Below, in pieces: positions 1-8,418 of a stretch of 64,000 bases of DNA. Where the stretch lies: positions 221,441-285,440 of the forward strand of contig JBBSQW010000001.1 in assembly GCA_038243635.1 (NCBI GenBank), given 5' to 3'. Every line of letters begins with the position of its first letter. Positions within the stretch are counted from its first letter, which is position 1. The notes beneath the pieces are model-generated. The model was not told the origin of the DNA. It was given only the letters and a program-made list of their open reading frames with translations, and ran no database searches. Source of the stretch: Pseudopedobacter sp038243635. Its GTDB lineage: Bacteria > Bacteroidota > Bacteroidia > Sphingobacteriales > Sphingobacteriaceae. The position numbers and the translations under genes were made by a program.

Positions 1-91
1 AGCTTTTTACAGTTTCTTCTTGATCGATATAGGTAATGTTCGTAACATCCTGATCAAACGGATTTTGAAAAGTGATTTTAAATTGTTTCAT
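1..91 (-). CDS. Partial hypothetical protein (N-terminus only)
   Basis: An open frame on the minus strand starts with ATG at 91 and runs off the left edge of the window. The 30 visible residues begin MKQFKITFQNPFDQDV and show no signal peptide, so this product probably stays in the cytoplasm, unlike its neighbours. It lies 28 bp downstream of the L,D-transpeptidase gene on the same strand and may be co-transcribed with it. Nothing can be said about function from so short a piece. Confidence 0.5.
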   Translation of the reverse strand, partial: MKQFKITFQNPFDQDVTNITYIDQEETVKS

Positions 92-118
92 TTTATAGGT
101 TTTGGTGTTTTACTGTTT

Positions 119-631
119 TTAAGGTTTTATTTCTATCCTTGTTCCAATTTTTACTGATGAATAAAGCTCATCTATCTCGCTGTTTGTTAATGCGATACAG
201 CCATTTGTCCAATTTATTAACCGTTGAAATTTATTGATCACACCTAAACCATTTCTAATGCCGTGGATTTTAATGTCACCGCCAGGAGAAACTCCAAGTG
301 ATTTTGCATGGTCGATATCTTGATCATTTGGATAGGAAATCCCCAGGTTTTTGTGATAGCCACTTTTATCATTTTTAGCATTGATGGTGTAAACTCCTTC
401 TGGCGTTTTCTCATCTCCCTCAAATTCTTTGTGCCCAACTGGCGCATCGCCAAAAGAAACCTGATAGCTTTTTAAAAGCTTACCATCGGCATAAGCCATC
501 ATTTTATTTTGTGATTTTTGGACAACCAATAAATCTACCTGACTATTTGCTGGCAGTTTTTGTTCTGGATAATAGTTCCATATTAAGCCCAACGCTAGCA
601 AAACTATATCTATCAAAATTATTTTTCTCAT
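119..631 (-). CDS. L,D-transpeptidase (YkuD family), membrane-anchored
   Basis: This 170-residue protein is a YkuD-type L,D-transpeptidase, a family that forms 3-3 peptidoglycan cross-links or attaches proteins to peptidoglycan in the periplasm through a catalytic cysteine. The N-terminus (residues 3-19) is one hydrophobic segment without a lipobox, so it is either a signal peptide or an anchor. The family signature is clear: His123 in KIHGIRNG and the catalytic Cys145 in WTNGCIAL. The protein is short because only the catalytic domain is present, with no LysM or other peptidoglycan-binding domain. The gene is divergent from the SH3-like lipoprotein gene at 974. The fold assignment is firm; the substrate is not known. 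Confidence 0.9.
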   Translation of the reverse strand: MRKIILIDIVLLALGLIWNYYPEQKLPANSQVDLLVVQKSQNKMMAYADGKLLKSYQVSFGDAPVGHKEFEGDEKTPEGVYTINAKNDKSGYHKNLGISYPNDQDIDHAKSLGVSPGGDIKIHGIRNGLGVINKFQRLINWTNGCIALTNSEIDELYSSVKIGTRIEIKP

Positions 632-973
632 CTATCAGTTTTTAAATGGCATTTCCGTTCTGTACAATTAAGCCCTTAACAATTTCTTTTTAAAATTGCA
701 AAAGCTCAATTTTTATCTTCTAAAATTACAATTTCATAGAATGATATTTTCCCCTAATTAGTATTCGCAAGATTTCAAGTGTTTTCTGTTAAGAATTAAT
801 AGTTATTCGTTTTCAAATAGTATTATAAGGTAAGTGTATATCCTAAGAATTTAAGTCGATAGCTAATCCATCTCCTAACCTTTATTCACCAGAAAAAATT
901 AAATTATCCTAATAAAGAAGGTAATTGTTTAAAAAAACGTTTTATTTGAACCAAGTACACGCTTCCTAGATTT
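632..973. other. Divergent intergenic region, no gene seen
   Basis: This 342-bp AT-rich gap separates two divergent genes and must hold both promoters. A reverse-strand copy of the AACGAATAA motif found elsewhere in the island lies at 803-811. A TTTATTTG resembling the Bacteroidota -7 box lies at 941-948, ahead of the gene at 974, but the nearest TTG (925-927) is only 13 bp away, so the promoter call is weak. No open frame of convincing length is present. Confidence 0.5.
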
Positions 974-2065
974 ATGAAAACAAAATATCTGCTTTTAGTT
1001 GCTCTTGCATTTTTCGGATGCAACAACAAACAAAAAGAAAAAAAAGGTAGTGATACGGTAACTGTTGCCACTCCAATGCTTAAAGAAACTACAAGCGAAA
1101 AACCTAAAACAAATAGCTTCGATTATGACAATACCAAAGTTATCAAAGAGGTTTTTGTTATAAATAAGCAAGGAACTGCGATTAAAGAAGCGAGCAGTGA
1201 GCAAGCAAAAGTTTTAGGTTATACTGAATATGGTGCAAAATTAGAAGTAATAGAAGAATTAGGTGATTGGCTTGCCATCCGAGAAAGAATAGGTAGAAAT
1301 TACGTAAAGGATGACGGAACTAGAGTGGAAAGTTCTGGCTGGGAAAGGGTTTATGTAGCAAAAAACGAGACTGGTACCTTAGACGAAATACAACTAACAC
1401 AAAGTGATTTAAACATCATTACTTCCTCAAATATCAATGAAAAATCAGAGTTTTTTGAAAAAGGTAAACCATTAAAAACCTACTTGAAATTTGAGTTGAT
1501 TGATCAGTCGGTTTTCGAAAATCAAAAGATTAATGCGGTGAATTTTTTATTAGCCGATACGAATGCTGTCATTAAAAAAAATGGAATTATCACTTTGCCA
1601 ACAGCAAGTAAAGCGATTAAAATTACAGATAAACCAGGCGATGGAGACTACAGAGAAGAATATTATTACGTAGGTCAGGTTGAATTTCTGAATCAATATT
1701 TGGTTGAAGGTTCGTATTATGAAAGTTTAGATTTTAGATTTTTCAACAAAACAAGCGGAAAAGAAACACAAACTTTTGGTGAATACCCATATATATCGGC
1801 AAACAAAAAAAGCATCATTTGCATTTATGGCAATGCTTATGAATCAACCTCAGATTTAGAGCTTTACACCATTAACAACCAACAGATTACATTGGTAATG
1901 AGTGCAAGCTTTAGCAAGTGGTTTCCTAGAGCAGAAAAGTTTAGTGATATATTCTGGAGCAATGATGGCAATTTATATTTGGAAGTTATACATGTACAAG
2001 CGATGTGGGGAGAAACCAGCGACGAAAAACCTAAAAAGCAATATCTTAGAATTAAATTGATTTAA
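974..2065 (+). CDS. Lipoprotein with SH3-like domain
   Basis: This 363-residue lipoprotein has a lipobox LAFFGC with the acylated cysteine at residue 16, followed by a Lys-rich and Thr-rich linker. Residues about 60-125 look like a bacterial SH3-like barrel (VLGYTEYGAKLEVIEELGDW, then a GWERVYV strand), a fold often involved in binding peptidoglycan or proteins. The remaining 230 residues are not recognised. No acidic patch follows the cysteine, so the lipoprotein probably faces the periplasm rather than the surface (inference). It starts a run of plus-strand genes (974-3816) that are spaced by 8 bp or overlap, so they probably form one operon. Confidence 0.8.
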   Translation: MKTKYLLLVALAFFGCNNKQKEKKGSDTVTVATPMLKETTSEKPKTNSFDYDNTKVIKEVFVINKQGTAIKEASSEQAKVLGYTEYGAKLEVIEELGDWLAIRERIGRNYVKDDGTRVESSGWERVYVAKNETGTLDEIQLTQSDLNIITSSNINEKSEFFEKGKPLKTYLKFELIDQSVFENQKINAVNFLLADTNAVIKKNGIITLPTASKAIKITDKPGDGDYREEYYYVGQVEFLNQYLVEGSYYESLDFRFFNKTSGKETQTFGEYPYISANKKSIICIYGNAYESTSDLELYTINNQQITLVMSASFSKWFPRAEKFSDIFWSNDGNLYLEVIHVQAMWGETSDEKPKKQYLRIKLI

Positions 2066-2073
2066 ATGTAATT

Positions 2074-2712
2074 ATGATTTCTAAAAAATTAACTTCTGCC
2101 CTCCTATTCATCATGTTTCCAACATTAATGATGGCGCAGGTAAAAATACCTAAAGGTTATATTGAATTAACAGAAAGCCCGGCTAATGGAAAAAAAATGG
2201 GGAAAATTTCTCTGACTTTTGATGATGATTTAAAAAAAGATGAAGCAGTAATTGTTAAGCACCAATCTAGTCTTTCTAATTATAAATTGCTTATTTACCT
2301 CAGCAAGTTGAATAAACAATTTGAGATAGACTTACCATCAACCAACGATTTCCAAATTTATCCAATTCCGTTAACGCTTAAAAACAAGGTGTTACAATTT
2401 GGCTATTTTGAGGATGGAACCTCCGCTTTTGGGCGTTTTATAAAATTGAGGTATGATGTATCATCAAAAAAAATCAAAGTGATTGGTTATGATTCAGGAT
2501 ATAGAGCTTTACCTACGGAACATATTGATAAATCTTATAATCTGCTCACAGGGAAATATGTTGTAAAACGAACTTACTATACGGCAAATGACCAAACCAA
2601 AACACAAAGTTTTAATGGTAAAAATGACCATTTTAAAAATCAGGTTTTTATAGATGATTTAGATTTAGAAATGATAAATAATTTGGACGATGTGGGCAGT
2701 AAATATGAATAA
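2074..2712 (+). CDS. Secreted protein of unknown function
   Basis: This 212-residue protein has a classical signal peptide ending near residue 21 (LMMAQ) and no lipobox cysteine, so it is probably periplasmic or secreted. The rest is rich in beta-strand-like segments and Lys, and I recognise no family. It begins 8 bp after the SH3-like lipoprotein, and its stop codon lies inside the start region of the next gene, which points to a co-transcribed and translationally coupled set. Confidence 0.75.
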   Translation: MISKKLTSALLFIMFPTLMMAQVKIPKGYIELTESPANGKKMGKISLTFDDDLKKDEAVIVKHQSSLSNYKLLIYLSKLNKQFEIDLPSTNDFQIYPIPLTLKNKVLQFGYFEDGTSAFGRFIKLRYDVSSKKIKVIGYDSGYRALPTEHIDKSYNLLTGKYVVKRTYYTANDQTKTQSFNGKNDHFKNQVFIDDLDLEMINNLDDVGSKYE

Positions 2713-3316
2713 GTATTCAAAAAACCTTAACTATTTTGTTTTAGCATTATCCTTTTTGTTGGGATGTTCGGGTAATCAGTCAGCAAAAAATGTTACCACA
2801 AATGATGAAGAAAAAAACAACCTTAAAACTGAGTTAACCGATAGTTTAAGCAAAGCCAATTCGACGTCAAAAATCAGTGACGCTAATAACGCGATAGATA
2901 GCGACGAGCTATGGCTAAAAAATATATTCCAATGCGAAAATAATTCAGGTTTCTGTTTTTATTTAGCTAAAGAAAAACAATTTTGTACCCCTCGATTTTA
3001 TGATTTCATGACCGATTCTGAGGAGCTTTTTGGCACATCCAACCTCACTGAAGCAGAATATCCGAAAACGCTTGAAAAGTATCAGGAAAAGTGGGGGAAA
3101 ACTTATCCGTTAAGAAAAGATACCGAACCCTTTCTGTTTGGCCGTGGCAACGACGATATGGAAAATATTAAAAAAGTTAAAATCACTAAAATTTCCACTT
3201 TAAATTATTTGGTTTTTGTTGATTTTGGAGAAGATATCAAAACAGAAAGCAAAGTAAAGTTGATAGAAAAAGACAAAGATTTTGAGATTGATTATTGTGA
3301 AACTGTTTTTTTATGA
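2705..3316 (+). CDS. Lipoprotein of unknown function
   Basis: This 203-residue lipoprotein begins MNKYSKN and has a lipobox FLLGC with the cysteine at residue 21. I chose ATG 2705 over an in-frame ATG at 2690 because the later start places the signal peptide at the N-terminus; it overlaps the upstream stop by 8 bp. A Ser/Asn/Asp-rich linker (about residues 22-60) precedes a compact domain with several aromatics and four cysteines in the C-terminal half. The family is not recognised. Its stop codon overlaps the next start as ATGA. Confidence 0.75.
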   Translation: MNKYSKNLNYFVLALSFLLGCSGNQSAKNVTTNDEEKNNLKTELTDSLSKANSTSKISDANNAIDSDELWLKNIFQCENNSGFCFYLAKEKQFCTPRFYDFMTDSEELFGTSNLTEAEYPKTLEKYQEKWGKTYPLRKDTEPFLFGRGNDDMENIKKVKITKISTLNYLVFVDFGEDIKTESKVKLIEKDKDFEIDYCETVFL

Positions 3317-3816
3317 GCCCTATTATGTATAAAAATAAAATTGCGTTGTTTTTGCTCTGCATCTTTTTAGTTGTTCATTCATCCTGCAATAACGACAAAA
3401 CTTCAACTGAAAAAGATACTGTAGAAACAACTGACTCTTCAAATAACGGAAGAGAAAACCTTACAGCCGATGAGAAAATCTAAAAGTCCAACTGTTGTGG
3501 ATGAGCAGGAAAATCAAAAAACAATCTCATCTTATCTAAAATAAATACTAAACTAGACACTGCTTTGTTATTTGGCATTTGGACAATTGACCCCAATGGG
3601 CCACATGCCGATTTTGTGCTTTCGAAAAAATTTTATTATATCTTAGATTATGACGGAGATGGGGATATTCCTTACGAGCTAAAAGGCAACATTTTAAAAG
3701 TTCACTTTAAAGAGAATACCATGGAAGGCGAAGTAGTTTCTGTTGGGAAAGACAGCTTAAAAATTATTTGGAGCCATAATATAGATACCAATAAGTATAC
3801 AAGATGGAAAAATTAG
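3313..3816 (+). pseudogene. Disrupted lipoprotein gene (lipocalin-like C-terminal domain)
   Basis: A start codon at 3313 overlaps the upstream stop as ATGA and opens a lipoprotein signal peptide with cysteine at residue 25 (VVHSSC). The frame meets TAA at 3481-3483 and TGA at 3502-3504. It then continues in the same frame without stops to 3816, encoding a compact domain (LLFGIWTIDP, DYDGDGDIPYEL, KIIWSHN, RWKN) of the kind seen in small Bacteroidota lipoproteins. Between the stops, the +1-shifted frame (3482 to about 3535) also reads plausibly, so two compensating frameshifts are an alternative to two nonsense mutations. Without its export signal the 83-residue downstream piece is unlikely to work. 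A sequencing error cannot be excluded. Confidence 0.65.
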
Positions 3817-3886
3817 GTAGAAAGTTCATTTTAAAAACACCAGCCAACTCTTCCTATATAAATCATTTACAGGCATTATTATTTTC

Positions 3887-4648
3887 ATGAAACTTATAAC
3901 TATCATCTGCCTAATAGTTGTAACTGCTTTTTTAAGTTTTTGCACCAAACCAGAACAAACAACAAAAAAGCAAGTCGGCATAGGTTTGTTAAATGCTAAC
4001 ACCACTTCAACAATCTATTTGTATCAAAATGAGGCAGATTTAAGTCCTATCGATTCTATTAGTTTTAAAATCACAAATAATGGAAGCACTAAATTTATAA
4101 CTGATATAGATTTAGAACCTTATACATTTTTTGAAGGCAATTCTGATGATGAAGGAAAAGAGAATATCAGCATGGGCTTAGTTCATTTTGGTCCAACCTT
4201 AACGTTTAGGGTAATTGATTCCACAAAAAATGCCTTTAAAATCATGACGAATGAAAAAACCTACGCTTTTTATTATTTGAAAAAAAACGATAAGAACGTC
4301 TATTATACCACTGAACAACAGTTACAAGATAACAATTGTATGGGTTGCCCCAATTCAAAGTATAATCCAAATTGGTTTGTTTTTGAAACTTGGGAACGAT
4401 ATTTAAAAAGAGTTGCATTTGCCAGAAAGAAAACGCTTCAGATTTATGACAAACCCAATGGAAAAGTAATTTTTAAGGACACCGCGAATGATTTTATACC
4501 ATTTAGTATTTCAGAATTAGAAGGCGATTGGGCTAAAATAGAAAAACCGTATGGAACCGCCGACGAAGCTTTTAAGTTTAACGGTTGGACGCAGTGGAAG
4601 AACCAAACCGAACTTCTAATAGATATTACTGAGCAATTATACGATTAA
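3887..4648 (+). CDS. Lipoprotein with C-terminal SH3-like domain
   Basis: This 253-residue lipoprotein has a lipobox FLSFC with cysteine at residue 19. Residues about 30-150 form an unrecognised beta-rich region, followed by NNCMGCPNSKYNP. The last 80 residues resemble a bacterial SH3-like barrel: KTLQIYDKPNGKVIF, then DWAKIEKPYG, then FNGWTQWKN. It belongs to the same broad type as the lipoproteins at 974 and 35,890. The gene converges on the minus-strand gene ending at 4663, with only 14 bp between the stops. Confidence 0.8.
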   Translation: MKLITIICLIVVTAFLSFCTKPEQTTKKQVGIGLLNANTTSTIYLYQNEADLSPIDSISFKITNNGSTKFITDIDLEPYTFFEGNSDDEGKENISMGLVHFGPTLTFRVIDSTKNAFKIMTNEKTYAFYYLKKNDKNVYYTTEQQLQDNNCMGCPNSKYNPNWFVFETWERYLKRVAFARKKTLQIYDKPNGKVIFKDTANDFIPFSISELEGDWAKIEKPYGTADEAFKFNGWTQWKNQTELLIDITEQLYD

Positions 4649-4662
4649 CGAGAACGTTAGAT

Positions 4663-5268
4663 TTATCCGGGATCTTCGCTCCTATACTCGAGTTTTATAA
4701 TTAGATGAGCGTCGTTATAATGGAGTTTCAAATAGTCAGATTCACCTTTCCCAATAATGTAGATTACATTTTTTTCTTTTTGCTCATAATTTGGAATTTG
4801 AAATCTGTCCCAAGATTTAACTTCCTTTCTGAGGTTGAAAATTAAATCATAGTTCTTCGGTTCGGTTTTCTCACAAGCCCAACCTTCTCCATCATTCTTC
4901 ACGTTCAATTTAATATTTCTATCTATTGCTAAGCTTTTTAAACGACTGATTTCTCCATCCGTTGAACCGTCACATCTATTATCTGCATGATAAACAAAAA
5001 TCCAATCTTCATTAAAAAATGAGGCTAGGTTTTTACCATTCTCCAAATTTTCAACGAAGCGATTAGCTAAAGAATCGATGGAAATCTTACTTAATAAAAC
5101 TACATCATCTTTAGGTTTTATATTGAGTGTCGAATCTCTTAAAATTTCTGTTGGAGCTGTGACTTGCTTATCATTTCCGTTGCTTTCTTTTGGTGCGGTA
5201 TTTTGGCAGGAGAAAAGAACCATTAAACACGCTGGAATAATGATTTTGTAGCTTATAATCATTATCAT
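4663..5268 (-). CDS. Lipoprotein of unknown function
   Basis: This 201-residue lipoprotein has a lipobox VLFSC with cysteine at residue 21, then a Thr/Lys-rich linker to about residue 55. The globular part contains two cysteines in a CDGSTDGEIS and GWACEKT context. I do not recognise the family. It is the last gene of the minus-strand run 10,515 to 4,663 and lies 40 bp downstream of the WG-repeat gene. The start could be Met1 or Met3. Confidence 0.75.
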   Translation of the reverse strand: MIMIISYKIIIPACLMVLFSCQNTAPKESNGNDKQVTAPTEILRDSTLNIKPKDDVVLLSKISIDSLANRFVENLENGKNLASFFNEDWIFVYHADNRCDGSTDGEISRLKSLAIDRNIKLNVKNDGEGWACEKTEPKNYDLIFNLRKEVKSWDRFQIPNYEQKEKNVIYIIGKGESDYLKLHYNDAHLIIKLEYRSEDPG

Positions 5269-5308
5269 TTATTTAACATAGTAGAAGCTATAGAAATCAT
5301 AATTATTT

Positions 5309-6463
5309 TTATTTTTTTGTAATATATCTCCATTTTGGCTGATTACCAGAATTGATTAGAACTAATCCTTTGCCGTCGCTGAAATTCATGGCTCCGTGAA
5401 AAACAGGTCTAAAAACCCAATTACCCAGCTTATCAATATAGCCGTAACGTTTAGTTTCAACTCCACCAATCTCAACCATAACTACCGCTACTGACAAACC
5501 TTCGGAAAACCCATACACTTCATCAAAATTAAAACCGATAATTTGCTTACCAGTTTTATCTATAAAACCTTCGTTATAAATGTCATTTTGAACGTCTGCC
5601 AATCCTTCCTTAAAGTCTCCGTTATTCTCATAAATTGGTTTGATAACTACCTCTCCTTTGGCATTCAGATATCCCCATTTTTCCGTTTTATCATCAAAAT
5701 AATAAAGAAGCCCTTCACAAATATCACCCAGCGTTTCATATTTAGGCTCAATTACAAATTTTCCGTTTTTATCAATCAATCCAAATCGTCCGTTTTTTGC
5801 TTTTTTTGCCACGGCATACCCTTCTTTAAAAAATTCGATTTCAGAGAATTCTAAAGGAATTACAATTTTACCTGTTTTATCAATTGCACCCCATTTTTCC
5901 AAATCAGTAATCATCGCAATTCCATCGGTAAACGGCGATGACAAATATTTTTCATCGATAGCCAATACTTCCTTCCCGTTTTTATCGATATAGCCATTAA
6001 AACCCTTTCGCCTTGCGAATGCTAACGAATCGGAAAAGCCACTTACCGCTTGATAAATGGTATCTACCACCAATTTTCCGCTTAAATCAATAAAACCGTA
6101 TTTTCCGGATTTGGTATAAACTTCAGCTTTACCTTCCTGAAAAAACCCCGGCAATTCTGAAGTTCGTTCCATTTTAAAAGGCAATAGATTCCCGCTTTCA
6201 TCCAAATATTGAAAATAATTATCTACGCAAACCACCGCTCTTTTTTCCTGAAAAGGACGAGCGATTTCGAATTCTAAATTTTTATATAAAATCTTGTAAT
6301 CTGGATTGGTTTCCCACGCTTCAAGATTTTCAGAACTAACTTTTTTAGCGGTATCAATAGATGAAGATGTAGCACTTACATTTTTATTTGGATTTGAACA
6401 GCTAAGCATCAAAGCAGTAACTATAGTGATGATTGGCATAAGAAATTTATAGGTTTTTAGCAT
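5309..6463 (-). CDS. WG-repeat lipoprotein
   Basis: This 384-residue lipoprotein (lipobox LMLSC, Cys22) carries about seven WG-type repeats between residues 90 and 375. The recurring element is a Gly-hydrophobic-Ile-Asp-Lys-x-Gly-Lys unit, for example YGFIDLSGK, GYIDKNGK, WGAIDKTGK, FGLIDKNGK and WGYLNAKGE. WG repeats form beta-propeller-like or solenoid scaffolds in many bacterial envelope proteins and generally have no catalytic role. It sits 25 bp downstream of the 'TFW' lipoprotein gene and probably shares its operon. The repeat call is firm; the ligand is unknown. Confidence 0.9.
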   Translation of the reverse strand: MLKTYKFLMPIITIVTALMLSCSNPNKNVSATSSSIDTAKKVSSENLEAWETNPDYKILYKNLEFEIARPFQEKRAVVCVDNYFQYLDESGNLLPFKMERTSELPGFFQEGKAEVYTKSGKYGFIDLSGKLVVDTIYQAVSGFSDSLAFARRKGFNGYIDKNGKEVLAIDEKYLSSPFTDGIAMITDLEKWGAIDKTGKIVIPLEFSEIEFFKEGYAVAKKAKNGRFGLIDKNGKFVIEPKYETLGDICEGLLYYFDDKTEKWGYLNAKGEVVIKPIYENNGDFKEGLADVQNDIYNEGFIDKTGKQIIGFNFDEVYGFSEGLSVAVVMVEIGGVETKRYGYIDKLGNWVFRPVFHGAMNFSDGKGLVLINSGNQPKWRYITKK

Positions 6464-6488
6464 TCATTTAATCTTTGCGTGGTTATCA

Positions 6489-7601
6489 TTAAAAATTATA
6501 GGATACGTCAGGTTTATCTCCCTTAAATTCCTTAGTTTTTAAAAGCGATGAAAGTTCTTTAGAAACTATGGTTAAGGTAATATTCGCTTGTTGCCTTGTA
6601 GAAATATAAGCTTCAAATATTTGCAATGGTGTTTTATTCTTTTGAATTTGCGTTTCCGTTAAGTCACCAGGCAGTTCGCCAATAATCAATTTAGTAAGCT
6701 CGGTTTTATCCTTATTGTAAAAACTATACTCCAATAAACCATCGTATTCACTTATTAGATCCACCTTGTCTGCTTTAGTGTAAATCTTGTTAAATAGATT
6801 TTTTACATCGGTTTTCTTTAAATTATCTTGAGAAATAATGATGGCATCGGTTTTATTATTTTGAGCATTAACAACAAGGCTGAGGTTGTGGAAAGCTATG
6901 TTGCCTATTTTTACCGCCGGGAATTTTAGCTTATTCGAGTTTAGAATAGCATATTCAATAAATTTATACTTCTTGTTATTCGCTGTCTCTAGTTCAGAAA
7001 TCTTAACATTTGTTTGCAATCCCTCATCTTTACCACTAAGCATTTCTGCCAGCTGAATAGGATTTAGACTACCTAAATTATTATTCTGATTAAAGTATTT
7101 TGGTTGCGAGATTGATAGATTTAATGCACTGGCATCAATAGGTTCCAACGTTTCTTCAAGCTGAATCTTTTTATTCTTCAATTTGTTAGTTTCCTTTAAA
7201 AATTTACTTTTATCAATGCTAGAAAGTGTTAAAACATAGCGGTCCTCGTTATCCCTTCCGCTAAAATAGAATTTTATCCTTAAGCTATCCTTTTCTATTT
7301 TTACAGCGTAAATACTATCCAAGAGGTTGCCGTTTTCTAACCGGCAATTAGAAATAGATTTAAATTCAGCTATAATAGTATTTTTTTGATAAGGATAGAA
7401 AAGGTGTAAGGAATCGTTATTTTTAGAAATATGCATTTGCATCCCTGCAACCATATCAGTATATCCACTGGTAGCAAGCATCAATGGTTTTCCATCAACT
7501 TGTTTTACATATTCCGAACGCCAAAACGTTTCGCCTTGTGGCTCTTCGCAACTTTGGAAAACCAATGTTGAAATTAACAGACAATAAAATATCATTCTCA
7601 T
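6489..7601 (-). CDS. Lipoprotein of unknown function ('TFW' paralogue 1)
   Basis: This 370-residue lipoprotein has a lipobox VFQSC with cysteine at residue 18. I chose the ATG at 7601 rather than 7625 because it avoids overlap with the upstream gene (stop at 7606) and puts the signal peptide at the N-terminus. The mature N-terminus (ETFWRSEYVKQVDGKP, NDSLHLFYP) resembles the plus-strand lipoprotein at 19,540 (ETYWEIESVYRVDEKP, NDSLFFELP), so the two are probably distant paralogues. No catalytic motif is visible. Confidence 0.75.
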   Translation of the reverse strand: MRMIFYCLLISTLVFQSCEEPQGETFWRSEYVKQVDGKPLMLATSGYTDMVAGMQMHISKNNDSLHLFYPYQKNTIIAEFKSISNCRLENGNLLDSIYAVKIEKDSLRIKFYFSGRDNEDRYVLTLSSIDKSKFLKETNKLKNKKIQLEETLEPIDASALNLSISQPKYFNQNNNLGSLNPIQLAEMLSGKDEGLQTNVKISELETANNKKYKFIEYAILNSNKLKFPAVKIGNIAFHNLSLVVNAQNNKTDAIIISQDNLKKTDVKNLFNKIYTKADKVDLISEYDGLLEYSFYNKDKTELTKLIIGELPGDLTETQIQKNKTPLQIFEAYISTRQQANITLTIVSKELSSLLKTKEFKGDKPDVSYNF

Positions 7602-7605
7602 CAGC

Positions 7606-8415
7606 TTATCTTTTGGTTTTATCAATGATTTCTTTTAACGTTAACCATTGCATGTTCTTAACATTTTCAGGATTAAAATCTTGTGTATGATGCCCATCAA
7701 AAAAAATAACCGGCATTTGCGTTTGATGTTTTGGGTCTATTTCCCAACCACCATCTCTGATAATTCCATGATCTAAAGAGCAATATAGTTGGACTTTATG
7801 ATCGTTTTTTCTTGCTCTAATATTTGAAATATCCCAAGGATAACCCCAATATTTTATTCCCTCTTCAATAATTACCGGATTTATATAGAGTAATATGGTG
7901 TCTTTTCCTGTAATTAAATTTTGATCTATTATGGTGTAATCTGCGCCATCTTCCTCTCCAACAGCATCATAAATCTCAGGTTCAGTGTCATCATCCAAAT
8001 TAATAAACCAACGATAATGGAAACCCTCCGAATAGTATTTGGTTTTTTTGATGATCCTATAATCAGATGAAATCCAATATTCGAACCCTTCCCATAGATT
8101 GTCTGGTTTTGTTTTAACAATGTAATCCAAAACTTGATCTCCAGTAAAATCAATTGTTTCTACGCTATCAATAGTTTCTTTAATAATATTTTGAAGCTTA
8201 GGGCTTATGGTGATACCTTTCGCTTTATTAAACCCAATGTTAATAAAAGTAGGAACAGCCCTTTTTGCAACAGGAATTTCGCTGTCTACGTACTTTCCAC
8301 TAGTGTCTGCGTCCGCCTTTGCCATTTCCTCATGTTTTTTATCTGTTTGGCTACATGATAAAATAGAACCGTAAACCAGTAAGGCGATAATTGAAGATTT
8401 TACTGAAATTTTCAT
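7606..8415 (-). CDS. Lipoprotein with acidic FG-GAP-like segments
   Basis: This 269-residue lipoprotein has a lipobox SILSC with cysteine at residue 21. Acidic strand-loop segments (DFTGDQVLDYI near residue 95 and NLDDDTEPEIYDAVGEEDGAD near residue 150) resemble the calcium-binding loops of FG-GAP/VCBS-type repeats, which suggests a calcium-stabilised extracytoplasmic domain. The C-terminal half is rich in aromatic residues and His and is not recognised. It lies 3 bp from the gene at 8419 and 4 bp from the start at 7601, so it is part of a tight operon. Confidence 0.75.
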   Translation of the reverse strand: MKISVKSSIIALLVYGSILSCSQTDKKHEEMAKADADTSGKYVDSEIPVAKRAVPTFINIGFNKAKGITISPKLQNIIKETIDSVETIDFTGDQVLDYIVKTKPDNLWEGFEYWISSDYRIIKKTKYYSEGFHYRWFINLDDDTEPEIYDAVGEEDGADYTIIDQNLITGKDTILLYINPVIIEEGIKYWGYPWDISNIRARKNDHKVQLYCSLDHGIIRDGGWEIDPKHQTQMPVIFFDGHHTQDFNPENVKNMQWLTLKEIIDKTKR

Positions 8416-8418
8416 TAC

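Noticed and set aside
119..631. A toxin role for the L,D-transpeptidase domain protein
   Set aside because: The protein has an ordinary transpeptidase domain with a membrane segment, no toxin delivery domain and no adjacent immunity gene that can be identified as a partner.
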